A DNA stretch of 64,000 nt from Coniochaeta sp. PMI_546. Lineage: Eukaryota > Ascomycota > Sordariomycetes > Coniochaetales > Coniochaetaceae. The translations under genes were made by a program, and so were the position numbers. The DNA lies in the NCBI GenBank assembly GCA_021432605.1, contig MU271147.1, positions 186,001 through 250,000 of the forward strand, given 5' to 3'. Each line of letters starts with the position of its first letter. The first letter of the stretch is position 1. The notes beneath the pieces are model-generated. The model made no database searches, had not been told where the DNA came from, and saw nothing but the letters and a program-made list of their open reading frames with translations. Shown piece after piece: positions 12,555 through 22,769 of this stretch.

Positions 12555-13450
12555 ATGGAGCCCCGTGCGCAGAATCTGACCCTCAAGCTGTTGATCTTTG
12601 AGATAGCAAACGGTAGGAGAACGTTCACGGACAAGGCTGCTGAAGATCTTCTTCTTTTGTTCCCCCAAGAGTCGGTTTGGCTTGCCGATATTCGCAGGAT
12701 TGAGACGGCTGGTCCGTCCGTCGATGGTATAGACTCGACTATTCATTATGAGGCGAGACTCATTGCCCGGATTACATGGGTTCCCCGAACTTACTCCTTA
12801 TATCAGATGCGACTTATCCACCGTACCATCACAACGGGATACACTCCGGCCCATCTAACAAAAGCGGAAGAGGCAATAGAGACACTGTGTCGAGACTTTT
12901 GTGATCCCTCTGGGCCTTTGTCTCCATTGCAGGTCAATCCCAACCCCTATCTCGTCTTCGCTGTCGGCGTCGGCGTCAACAATGCGATCGACGACATATT
13001 CCTCCACAGCTTCATCAAGTATAGCTCTCGATATGCTGACCCGTATAGCGGCGGCTTGAAGGCTCACGATATCACTGGCCTGGGAGATATAGTGGCAAGA
13101 GTCAAGCCTTCGTTGTTGGGCCACGCGTAAGCCATACAAGTCGTTCATTGGGCCCCCTCCAAAACATCGATCTAATCTTGCGCCACAGGTGCAGAGTCAT
13201 CACCAACGTGCTGAAAGACTTTGGCAAACCGGATCGTTCCGGCGGCAATGACCTTTTATCGACTGCGGGTGCCTCTGCTGCCCTGGTAGCCATGGTAAGC
13301 GGTTCACGGTAAAGCCAAGCCGTGCTTGGACTCTTGTCCTATCGTCGGCTGACTTACCAACAGCTTGAGCACAAGCTGAACAACTTGACCAAGGATAGCA
13401 ATGCCGGCAACGCAATCCAGGACGGACCGACATCGCGTCGTTGCCATTGA
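12555..13450 (+). CDS. hypothetical protein, unrecognised family
   Basis: Three exons, 12555-13126, 13189-13294 and 13364-13450, give 254 aa. Introns are 62 bp (GTAAGC...CCACAG) and 69 bp (GTAAGC...CCAACAG with a GCTGACTTACC branch-like site). The protein is mixed alpha/beta in appearance, with no signal peptide, no membrane helix and no motif I recognise. It is transcribed away from the minus-strand hypothetical gene and its decayed neighbour, about 200 bp away. If the second intron is retained the product ends a few codons after 13294. The reading frame looks genuinely coding up to the second intron; the small last exon is the least certain part. Confidence 0.6.
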
Positions 13451-15700
13451 TCATAGTGACATAGCTTGCGCCTCTGCCTTCTCAACCACCAATGGTCTCG
13501 GCCATGGTTTTGATGCATCTCTACGGTTTGTGCCAGAATACCTTTGCCCCAGACATCATACTCGTGGCCTGAGCAGAACATAAAATGATATGAATTGATA
13601 TGTTTACTTCTACAAATATATATGTGTGTGTGTATATACAGACCGCTGCTGACAATTCTACAAACCCGGAAAGTACCTTGGTACTTACAATACAAACAGA
13701 ATGTTCAGAGGCTTTTATCGTTTCGTAACAAGATTGAAAGACCCAGACGTGAGGCCTTCCGCATACAGTGATCGAACTGTAGTAGTTTTGACCATGTATT
13801 AGTTATCTTTCTGCAAAAAGCACCTTCAGGCGGAGTGGAGTTCAACGCTGTATGTACTGCACCTAAGGTACGCGCGGGTGATGCCCAAAATAACGTGACT
13901 TGCCCCGCTTAACAAAAGATGAGGTGCCCTGTCCTGTCTACTACATGTAGGTACCTTATCGTGCTATAGTACAGTACAAAGGCCGTGTGGTGGCAGGCCC
14001 ACTTCTCAAGCAGCTACCTAGCTGCACAGTTGCGTCACCATACGCGATATCGGGCGGCTCTTCATCCATCACATCAACATATCTGGGCTCAAAGGTAATT
14101 AAGGTAGAAGGTAAGGCAAGGTACGGTATGTTTAATGGACGGGATGAACAGTATCTCAAGTACCAAGGCAGGTGAGGTAAGGTTGGAGGTACCTTTGCTT
14201 AGCCTCCATTTCTCTGCGTGTCTCATTCGGCCTTTTTTCCCCTGCCGTTTCTCTGCATTCATTTCAGCTCCAAGTAGGTAACCAAATGGAGCCATGTCTC
14301 CTGTTCCTGGTTGTCTTAATAGACACAAAACGTACTATATCGTATGCATGCTGTCACTCGAACGCAGAAGCCGCTGCGGCCGCTTGGGGCAAAGCTCGAG
14401 GCACAATGGTGTGGCATTTTGTACTGTGCAGCCTACACGTGTAGGGCAGTGTCACAACCTGGAAGCTTTTTGCGGATGCAGACGTCGTTTCCAGCCCCCA
14501 AGTCGCAGCCTGATCTGCGTCTTGAAAATGATCTCACACACAACGTACACTACAGGTACACATGTAGGTAACCTACCTTGCCTAACCTGGATCGATCCCG
14601 GCATGGACAAGATCGGGCACCTGTTGGCCTGGTTTTCGCAGCTATCTATGGTCGGGCAGTACACTAGGTTGGCTCCAAGGCTCAAGATTCCAGAGCCATT
14701 CCTGCGGTCGATCCATAATAGCTCAAAACTGCCACAAACCTGCAGATGCTGCAGGAGGGATTCTGCAATGACGAAGGATCTGATTTCGAGCTCAACTTGA
14801 ACCCGGAAAAGGAAAAAAGAAGAAACAGCCGGGTCAATCAATCAGCCCTCCTTCACCAAGCGAGACCATCCAGCCAGACCTGAAACTCGACCTATCTTGG
14901 TCGAAATATGTCTTCCACTCCATTCTATACTGTACTACGTCTACACCACGTGGAGTTGGTTCCATACGCACTTCGGCTCGTCCCTAATCTTTGACAATAA
15001 AGGACGACGCTAAAGGTGGCTCATCAATATGAACTCTTAGGTTCGTCCCCTGGTCTCTAGTTTATGAAACTGCAGGTGTACACTGTACTGTAATAATGCA
15101 CGGTAGCGTCATTCTCAGTTGTCCGCCTTGTCGCCCCAGTCCGTGTCTCTTGTTAATAATCATTCACGTCGAGAGGCCCGGGGGGTTTTCTGCTTTTGAC
15201 GGACACTAGGATCGCGGCTGACGACGGGAGACCCCGCTGACCCGCAGCGTCGAAGAAGCGACTAGTGTACCAAGGTCAAGCGACCTGTTTTAGCTCCCTC
15301 CCCCAACCTTGTCCAACAAGTTACCAACCACATCCTTTTTTCCCTTCCGTCATTCAGCCATCCCGCAGCCCTCACTCGGTGCCTCTTCGATCTGCCTCCA
15401 CGGTTTCTCCAAAGCTCTCTGCGCTCTCTCACCGGCGGAATCTCGGATCCTTCTGGTTCTCCTTATAGCTCACAAGAAACATACTTCCAGGGTTAACACC
15501 GACTCCATCTTTGTTCGCAAGGCAGTGGATACAACAAGAAAGATAGAGAGGGTGAGGAGGGGTCGTCCAACTCTGAGAGTTCTCCCAGCATCATTTCTGA
15601 CCAACTGCTTTTGGCAGTCATTCAACTTCAAAAATCTCCCCAGACCTCGCCCCAACCACGTAAATTACATCGAATCACCCCATATCTACAACAGCCCGCC
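13451..15700. other. 2.2-kb spacer with GTACC-rich words
   Basis: No gene recognised. It contains a short TA/TG microsatellite at about 13613-13640, AGGTACCT palindromes at 13949-13956 and 14187-14194, and several related AGGTA/TACCT words between 13,660 and 14,580. The last 400 bases, pyrimidine-rich, are the likely 5' leader of the next gene. Confidence 0.5.
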
Positions 15701-17518
15701 ATGGCCTACCGCTCCGGAGGGAGCCGCGTCGACTACGAAGAGCGCGACCACTACGAGCGTGAGCGCAGCCGGGCCGGCGTCCGCGAGTACGAGGATGTCG
15801 ACGTGCGGGTGCGCGACCGAGAGCGCGACCGAGTGCCCGCCTTCCTGCGAGACGAGGTGCGCCGCACCGACGCCGGCCCTCTGGTCCTGCGAGCCCGTGA
15901 TGTCGAGACCGTCGAGAGGCCACGGCGACGTTCCCCCAGCGTGACCCGCGTGCGTGCCGAGACCAGGGAAGTCGTGCGCGCCAGGAGCATCTCCCCGCCG
16001 CCTCGCCGGAGGGAAGTGGTCGAGAGGGACGACGTGGAGATCCGCACCCGCACTGTCGAGCGGGAGAGGGTGAGGAGTCCGTCCAGGGTGCGGACGAGGT
16101 TTGTCGAGCGAGAGCGCTCCCCGAGCCCCGAGAGGATCCGGACGACGCGATACGTCGAGAGGCGGAGGTCGCCTTCTCCGGTTGTGGACCGCGAGCGCAT
16201 TCGCATCATCGAGCACGAGCGGGAGAGGGCCAGAACGCCCAGCCCGAGTCCAAGCCCATCACCTCCCCCGGTGATCAGGGGACCCAGGATCGAGAGAGAA
16301 GTCATCACCCATTACACCGGGATTGATCACGGTGAGTCTTGTATTTTAATGTTGTTCAATTTTTATTTTTTTAATGTTGTACCATCTCAGGTTTTGGCTG
16401 ACAGGACAACAAAAAGGCATCATACAAGTCCGGCCACCATCTCCGCCCCCGCCTCCTCGTCAGCGGCAAACCGAGCGCGAGACGGACATCGACATATATA
16501 CATCCCGGCACGAGACTGAAGTCGACGTGCATAGACGCGTATCTCACTCACGGGGCCGGGCTCGTTCCCCGTCCGTCGAACGACGCCGCCCGTCCATACC
16601 TGCCCACTACCACGACGACGAGGTCATCGTTCGTTCGGATCGGAAACGCCTCGAGGTCGACGTTGACATCGACCATCACCACCACCACCTCCACCGGAGC
16701 AAGAGCCCCGGCGGCCACCGCAGAGCGCACAGCGCCGCCCCGCCCAGGGCGCGCTACGACGACGAGGCAGAGTACATCACCAGCCGCATCGAGGACCGCG
16801 GCCGCATCGGCGAGGCGTACCACGGGGCGACGAGAGACTGGGAGATTGTCGACGTGCCGCCCGGAACCGAGCGCGTCCGCATGGACGGCGCGGGCGGCGG
16901 CGCAACCGAGGTCACGTGGAGCAAGTATTCGGGTGTCCGGAGGGCGAAGTTCCTCCCCGACGGAGATACCGTCGTCCGTGCGCAGCCTGTGTCACGGCCC
17001 AGAGAGAAGGAGCGGGAGCGGGAGCGCGAGACAGACACCCGGATCAACGTGCAGATATACGACGACAAGAAGGAGGAGCGGCCGGTCAAGGAGAAGAGGA
17101 GCGATATGTGGACCGAGATCACGAAGGATCTGGTCTCGCGCGCGGCCATTGAGGAGATGGGGTACGAATACGAGGAGACGGAGTATTTCTACTACATCCT
17201 GACGTACCTGCGATATGTGAGTCCACCGCGCCTTTTCCTTGGATGGGTGTGTGTGTGGGAAAACAAAAATGCTGACAAAAGAACCAAAACCAGGAGGACG
17301 TCCTCGAGCTGGTCAAGCTGTCGGACCGCATCCGAAGGGCGCGCAAGGACCGCATCCGCGAGATCGAGTGGGAGCGCGACTACCGCGACGACTGGGAGAC
17401 GGACTACCACCGCCACAGCCACCGGCACCACTCGGCCGCCGGCTACGAGGACGAGCGTATCACCGAGCGGGAGGTTATCTACGATAGCGGGCGGCCCGTC
17501 AGGGGCTATTTGCGGTAG
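15701..17518 (+). CDS. Arg/Glu-rich low-complexity protein with DUF8035-type C-terminal domain
   Basis: Three exons, 15701-16331, 16405-17216 and 17294-17518, give 555 aa. The first 370 residues are very rich in Arg, Glu, Ser and Pro (RERERD-type runs, RSPSP repeats, an SPSPSPSPPP stretch and a His run HHHHH), as in disordered RS-like nuclear proteins. A conserved fungal block follows: a WEIVDVPPGTERV segment, and near the end MWTEITKDLVSRAAIEEMGY...YYILTYLRY-EDVLELVKLSDRIRRARK, which I recall as the domain of unknown function DUF8035. Intron 2 falls inside that block at a conserved-looking position, supporting the model. Role unknown; the fold assignment is from memory of the family. Confidence 0.8.
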
Positions 17519-18145
17519 AAGAGCCTACCGTCAAACTGGACCGGCCGTGTGCTGGCTAGGTATGCAGCGAAGAGCAAAGTCTGGTGAGCGAGCATGGGCT
17601 TTCTGGATATCACGGTTTTGCTGCTGGCCGATGTTTTGACAAAGATGACTTGATGACTGGAGCATTACGGGGATCAGAGATCATATTGTGGCATTGGAGC
17701 GATGGACTAAGCGACGAACGATATAAAATTGTGTGTTGGGAAGATCATTGGGGTGCTTGGGCTGGGTCATTGTTTCTGGTCGATCCTTTTTACCTTTTTT
17801 TTCCCTTCCCCTGGTTGCCTCTTGTTTTTCTCTCTTGGTTGTTTTGTTTTTCACGACTAGTTTCCATCATCCTTGGCTATCCTGACACGGCGACGTTCCT
17901 TCCAATCTACGGTAATGATTTGATGAATGACATGAAGAGACAAGACCAATACCAAATACACCGTTTTTCACCTCTTTGCCAGCTTCTTGCATCTTCCAAG
18001 TCATCATGTTAATAACACTGGGGAAGTTGATGATGGCCCCACGAAACCACTGCATATAGGGCATCCTAGGACACTTACTTCTGTTCTGCTAACTCATTCC
18101 AGCCTTCAGCAATATCCAGGAACTTGTTGTCGCCCCTAGGGCAAT
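17519..18145. other. 3' flank spacer
   Basis: About 630 bp, T-rich around 17,790-17,860. No gene or structured repeat seen. Confidence 0.5.
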
Positions 18146-18262
18146 ATGCCTCCAGCAAGCACCCGCAAGATGAAGCAACTATCGTCAGCGGAGATCATCG
18201 AGGCAATCCTCGCTAAACATCGACGTCCGCGACCTGCTCCTTCTCTATTCCAGACAGCGTAG
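18146..18262 (+). pseudogene. F-box N-terminal remnant
   Basis: From the ATG the frame reads LSSAEIIEAILAK and then loses similarity. One base out of frame the sequence continues IDVRDLLLLYSRQR. Together this matches the F-box consensus (LP.EIIE.IL..LDVRDLL..QRVC). No adjoining sequence resembles the rest of an F-box protein, so this looks like a short decayed fragment with at least one frameshift. It could be chance similarity because it is only about 30 residues long. Confidence 0.3.
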
Positions 18263-19611
18263 CGGACGAGGATCAGCTGAACTGCCATCTCCAAATCCAC
18301 CTGCCGCGAACTACGCGAATAAGCAAGCAACCGGCGGAGGAACCAGGGGTCGCTGGAGTGGCTCAGACACCCGGACCGGGGCGCTGCTGCGGTCCCTCCG
18401 AAGCGAACGAGCGAGAGACGCATGCTTTTGCCGTGCAACCACGCGAGGACGTCTGTCGTCGACCATTTATTTGCTGTGACCTGCTGCGGATGTCGGACCG
18501 TCACCGGCGGCCATTCCACGGTACGTGAAGTTGGAGGAGCCGTTTCGGCGAGACCGGCGTGATACAAAGGCAGCGGCAGCTCAGCATGTATCCTGCCCGT
18601 CCTCCTGGGTCTAGTTGTCCTTCAGCAGATCTAGTGCCCCCTTCAGTCTACTGGAAGTCTCTCGCGACGACACTTCGAAGTTATCTGCCTCTACCTGTGA
18701 GAATGACAATCACTTGATCTTGGTAAGCAATTCACTCACGGTCGGGCGTCCCATCCAGCGTGATGCAACTCGTGACTCCACCGAGCCATAGTGTGGCAGG
18801 GCTCGAATCGCTGGGATTCTGGCGGGGAAGGTCTTGTTCAAGACGAGGATACGGCGCCGATTCTTTCGGGGCGTGTTAAAGAGTTTTTTTTTTGGTTCGC
18901 TGACTTAACCGGTGCTTTGGCTTGACGGACGTACCATGGGCAAAGTATTGCGATTTGTGATGGAAACTCAACGGCACCGTCTCTGGGTCGCCCGCAATTG
19001 ACAGCCCGATCTGCTGGAAGATGGCTGATTTCATGGCAAGGCCTTTGTCCTTAGGCAGTATAACGTATGGCTTCGTGAGGGTCCCCGACCGTCATACCGG
19101 TCTGGCGTCGTGTAAGGGAGCCATCGACGTCGATGGCAATGTATGTCGCCTTTGCATCGTGGAATTCTCTGCGACAAGAAGACCTGAGCAGTGTCGCGGA
19201 CAATGTCTGGTTCCAGGTCAGAACAGGTCTCGTCAGACGCCGAGTCGCCATTGCTCAGGTCGACGACGTGCCCGGCTGATCACGGCGAGATTGTGCACGA
19301 CCAAGGTACCGACTTTGTACCTTAGAGATACCTTAGTAACGTGAAGATACGGCTCGCTTGTTCAATCTAGCATGAACAATCCATTCCAGCCTCGAGCCTT
19401 TTGCCCTTTGGACGCCAGTCTAAACCCGGGTTCGGTTAGAACAGAGATCGAGTAGAGTTCCTCCTGTATTTCACTCTAACGCCCTCCTAGATATTCTATA
19501 CAGACAACATGCCTTCCCTTTCTATGCATGCCAGAAGACGCCACGCTATCCGCTCGACCAGGCTAAGTTAAGAAAACAACACAAGCACAGCAATGGCTGC
19601 TCTGCCCAATT
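18263..19611. other. 1.35-kb spacer
   Basis: No gene I can support. A minus-strand open frame over 18136-18567 has no recognisable features. Some AGGTACC/TACCTTAG words occur near 19,300-19,335, like those in other spacers. Confidence 0.45.
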
Positions 19612-21693
19612 TCACCCCTCGAACACGTCATGCTGCAGCTCGACGCCAAACTCCTTGGCCATGTCCTTCATCCGCGCCTCGACCTCGTCTTCCATGCCGC
19701 CGCCCCGGCCAAGCCACTGGCGGACCTTGTAGAAGTAGAACAGGACGTCCGTGCCGGCCAGCACCGTCTTGAACAGCAGGTGGCGCCACGCGTTCCTCAG
19801 CCGGTCGCCCAGCGGCAGGTCCCTGGCCTCGAACAGGCTGCGGCTGGCCCAGTTGCCCATCATCTTGACCCGGTTGACGGGCGAGCCCAGGAACTGGTTG
19901 TTGCCCTGCACGATGCGCATGTTGCGCCCGATGAAGATGAGCTCCTTGGGGAAGTTCTCCTCCTCGGCCAGGATGTCGCGGATCCCCTGCTTCATGCGCT
20001 GCTGCATCATGAAGTGCCGCTCGCTGGCCGTCATCTTGTCGGTGCCGTCGCCGCCGACCCCGAGCACCTCGCGCCGGAACGACTGGTCACCGCCCTCGTA
20101 GGGCCGCATCAGCGTGGCCGACGCGAACATGTCGGCCGCCTTGATGCCCCACTCCTCCGTGATGCGCGTCAGCGTCTTGTTGTCGAACGTCATCATGGCC
20201 TTCCAGAACTCGCCGTACTCCTTGCGGAACTTGGGCCGCATGTACACGTACAGGCCGTGGTCGATGAGCACCAGCTCCGCCTTGCCGCCCGGCAGCCGCC
20301 TGATGAAGATGTTGCCCGGGTGCGGGTCGCAGTGCACCACGCCCCACTTGAAGATCTGCGCCGAGAACAGGTCGATCATGGTGGTCATGACGTCTTTCGT
20401 CGTGACGCCCAGGCCGCCCTTGCCCCTGGGTCCCCTCCACTCCGTCCTCTCGGGCTTCAGCCACTGGCTCAGGCTGTTCGGGTCCTCCCGTATCCGCTTC
20501 CGGATGGCATCCATGTCCGGCTCCGGCACGAGCGCGCTGCCGTGCACGCCGGGACTGCCCTTGGCATGGCCCCCGTACCAGGTCGCCGTCATGGCCTCCT
20601 TGTCCCACAGCCTGACCCCCTCGATCCACTCCGTCGTCAGCACCCTCCTCGAGCTCAGCTCCTTGTACACAGTCGGCACGTACACCCGGCCCCTCAGGCT
20701 CGGCTCCTCCGCGACCAGCGTCCTCATCAGCTCCGAGTTCTTCGCCTCGTTCTCGAAATCCGTCTCCAGCATCAGCCGCTCCGTGATGAACGGCACAAGA
20801 CTATACAGCGGCAGATCAAACCACATGGTATACACCTTGGTCACGACCTTGAACGCCCACAGATCCCAGCCAATCTGCTTGGCAATCTCGGGCTTCTGAA
20901 TCTTGACCGCCACCTCCCTCCCATCCGGCAGCCTAGCCCAATGCACCTGCGCCACGCTCGCGCTCGCCCTGGCCGTGCGCTCCATGACCCCCCTCCCCGG
21001 CACCCCCGCAAAACTCACCCCAAACACCTCCTCCACGCCCCTCCCGCCGAAATCCTCCCTGATCACCCTCTCCACCTCCGCCCACCCGTCCTGCGGCGCG
21101 TCGTCGAACATCCGGGCAAACATCCGCTGGAACTCGGGCGGGAGCACCGCGCTCTGCATCGCGATGGCCTGGCCGATCTTGAGGTACAGCCCGCCGTTGC
21201 CGCGGAGGAGGTCGAAGAGCCTCTCTGCGTTGCGCCGGTGCAGGGCCGGGATCCCGCCCTGGCTGCCGATGAGCGGCAGCGGTTCGGGCCGGAAGTTGAG
21301 CTTGTAGTCTAGCGCTACTAGGAGGCCGAGGCCGAAGGTCCGGGCCGAGCGGGCGATGCCCGAGGCGTAGATGTGGCGGTCGAGGAGGTAGGCTGTGCCG
21401 AGGAGGGAGGCGAGGATGAGCAGCCGGCGGGTCCAGCGGGTTAGGCGGGGGTAGGTGCGGGCTGGGCGCGGGGCGCCGAGGGAGGCTGGCGAGGGGGGGG
21501 TTAGGGGCTGGTAGGGGCCGGAGGAGTGGTTGTAGGCTCGACTTTGGAGTCGGAGGGGGGTTGACCGGAAGAGGAGGACATGGTGAGGGGTGGTTGTTGG
21601 GATGGAGAGGCGGGAGATGGGCGATGGAGGAAGTCGGAGTCTCGGTGCTGTGGCTTGGTGCCGGCTGAGGCGCGATATGCTCTGGCGCAACAT
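19612..21693 (-). CDS. mcp2: ABC1/ADCK (UbiB-like) family protein, Mcp2 orthologue
   Basis: Single exon, 693 aa. Atypical protein-kinase-like protein of the ABC1/ADCK1 branch. The yeast relative Mcp2 is a mitochondrial inner-membrane protein linked to lipid homeostasis. The N-terminus is basic and Ser/Arg-rich, typical of a mitochondrial presequence, followed by a predicted membrane helix near residues 90-110 (RRLLILASLLGTAYLL). Family motifs are present: KIGQ (Lys near 172) in the regulatory extension, AVKIQKP, ETDFENEAKN, HCDPHPGNIF (near 453) and LIDHGLY. All key residues look intact. The next codon upstream of the ATG is GTG, so 21693 is the first ATG. Strong GC bias at codon position three leaves long open frames on the opposite strand that are not genes. 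Confidence 0.9.
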   Translation of the reverse strand: MLRQSISRLSRHQATAPRLRLPPSPISRLSIPTTTPHHVLLFRSTPLRLQSRAYNHSSGPYQPLTPPSPASLGAPRPARTYPRLTRWTRRLLILASLLGTAYLLDRHIYASGIARSARTFGLGLLVALDYKLNFRPEPLPLIGSQGGIPALHRRNAERLFDLLRGNGGLYLKIGQAIAMQSAVLPPEFQRMFARMFDDAPQDGWAEVERVIREDFGGRGVEEVFGVSFAGVPGRGVMERTARASASVAQVHWARLPDGREVAVKIQKPEIAKQIGWDLWAFKVVTKVYTMWFDLPLYSLVPFITERLMLETDFENEAKNSELMRTLVAEEPSLRGRVYVPTVYKELSSRRVLTTEWIEGVRLWDKEAMTATWYGGHAKGSPGVHGSALVPEPDMDAIRKRIREDPNSLSQWLKPERTEWRGPRGKGGLGVTTKDVMTTMIDLFSAQIFKWGVVHCDPHPGNIFIRRLPGGKAELVLIDHGLYVYMRPKFRKEYGEFWKAMMTFDNKTLTRITEEWGIKAADMFASATLMRPYEGGDQSFRREVLGVGGDGTDKMTASERHFMMQQRMKQGIRDILAEEENFPKELIFIGRNMRIVQGNNQFLGSPVNRVKMMGNWASRSLFEARDLPLGDRLRNAWRHLLFKTVLAGTDVLFYFYKVRQWLGRGGGMEDEVEARMKDMAKEFGVELQHDVFEG

Positions 21694-21808
21694 CACTGTC
21701 GGCGCTCAGGGCGGGGATGGAGCGTTGATTATAAAGAGAGAAGGGTGTAAGGCGTCGCCATTCGGGGGGAGTAAAAAGAATGTCGTCCTCGGTTGAGCGT
21801 GTGTGAAC

Positions 21809-21826
21809 TGTGTGTGTGTGTGTGTA
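21809..21826. repeat. (TG)n microsatellite
   Basis: About nine TG units in the mcp2 upstream region. Confidence 0.8.
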
Positions 21827-22140
21827 GTGGTCGAGTGGTGTGTAGGGAATATTGGAGGAATCTCTGGAAGGATTCAGCAAAAACGATGACGGTGTCGTCG
21901 GGCCAATGTCTTATCGGTATCGCGCTAATGCCGGCCATAAGCGGGCCGGACCCCGAGATGGTTTTTAATGTCCGACTGGGCCCGGAGGCTTCCACAGCGG
22001 GGACATTAGAGTCTACTTGCTCTCACAATAAGCCTCCTCAAGACAGTCTATTTTCGATGCCATTGTCGGCTGGACGTGTCAAGCAGTTGAGCCGAGTTGA
22101 AAGTCTATCCTTGGAATGGTCATGCCAGCAAAGACTCTTG

Positions 22141-22170
22141 AGTGGGAGTGGGAGTGGGAGTGGGAGTAGT
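22141..22170. repeat. AGTGGG hexamer repeat, quadruplex-capable
   Basis: Four perfect AGTGGG units and a degenerate fifth. Four GGG tracts separated by three-base loops meet the usual G-quadruplex pattern on the plus strand. It lies in the spacer between mcp2 and MED17. Confidence 0.75.
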
Positions 22171-22769
22171 CCTGCCACTGCTCCGAACCAACTATGCTTG
22201 ATATATTTGGGGCATCCTTTTTGCTGGTAACTACAAAGAAGAGCTGAAGTCATGCACTTGCGCATAGAGGAGTCACCCCTTATTCGGCAACAATGCAAGA
22301 GGCGAAATGCGGATATAGCACGAGGCACGACCTGAAGCAGATGCTGACAAACAGACCGCTGGTCGCCGACAGATGTCGGAGATTACCCCTGGTGCTCCAA
22401 GTCTCCCGTCATTTTAGCGTCCGATGCCTACGACACGGGAACCGGTCCCTCGGTAACGTATGATGTCTTGTAGGAATATCATGGAGCTGCCCATTGCTGC
22501 ATAATCATGCATGGATAGCACCACGGTGGACAGCTAGGGATTGTTCGCAAGCTGAACTAGGGTGCACCCTCGTTCTTAACACCTAAGACGTCTTACTTAG
22601 CCTCACCAGATGCCACCGCGTCCTTCGGATCGATCGGGTCTAACGGGATATCCGACTGCGTCCCACGCCCAGCAGCATCCTGATTCTCGTGACCGACGAG
22701 TTCCAGCCCAGTATTGTCGTGCTCCCCCGCATCAGCCTCCATCTCGATAGGGGATGATGCAGCAGCCGA

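Larger units (their letters stand above)
21694..22769. other. divergent/3' spacer with two simple repeats
   Basis: About 1.1 kb between the 5' end of mcp2 and the 3' end of MED17. It holds a TG repeat (about 21809-21826) and a G-rich hexamer array (22141-22170). No gene seen. Confidence 0.5.

Noticed and set aside
18136-18567. 143-codon minus-strand frame
   Set aside because: No motif, no splice context, and it overlaps the F-box remnant on the other strand.
19630-21312. 560-codon open frame on the plus strand across the mcp2 gene
   Set aside because: It is antisense to a complete ABC1/ADCK protein and rich in His, Arg, Pro and Leu. It is the expected shadow of strong G/C preference at third codon positions.
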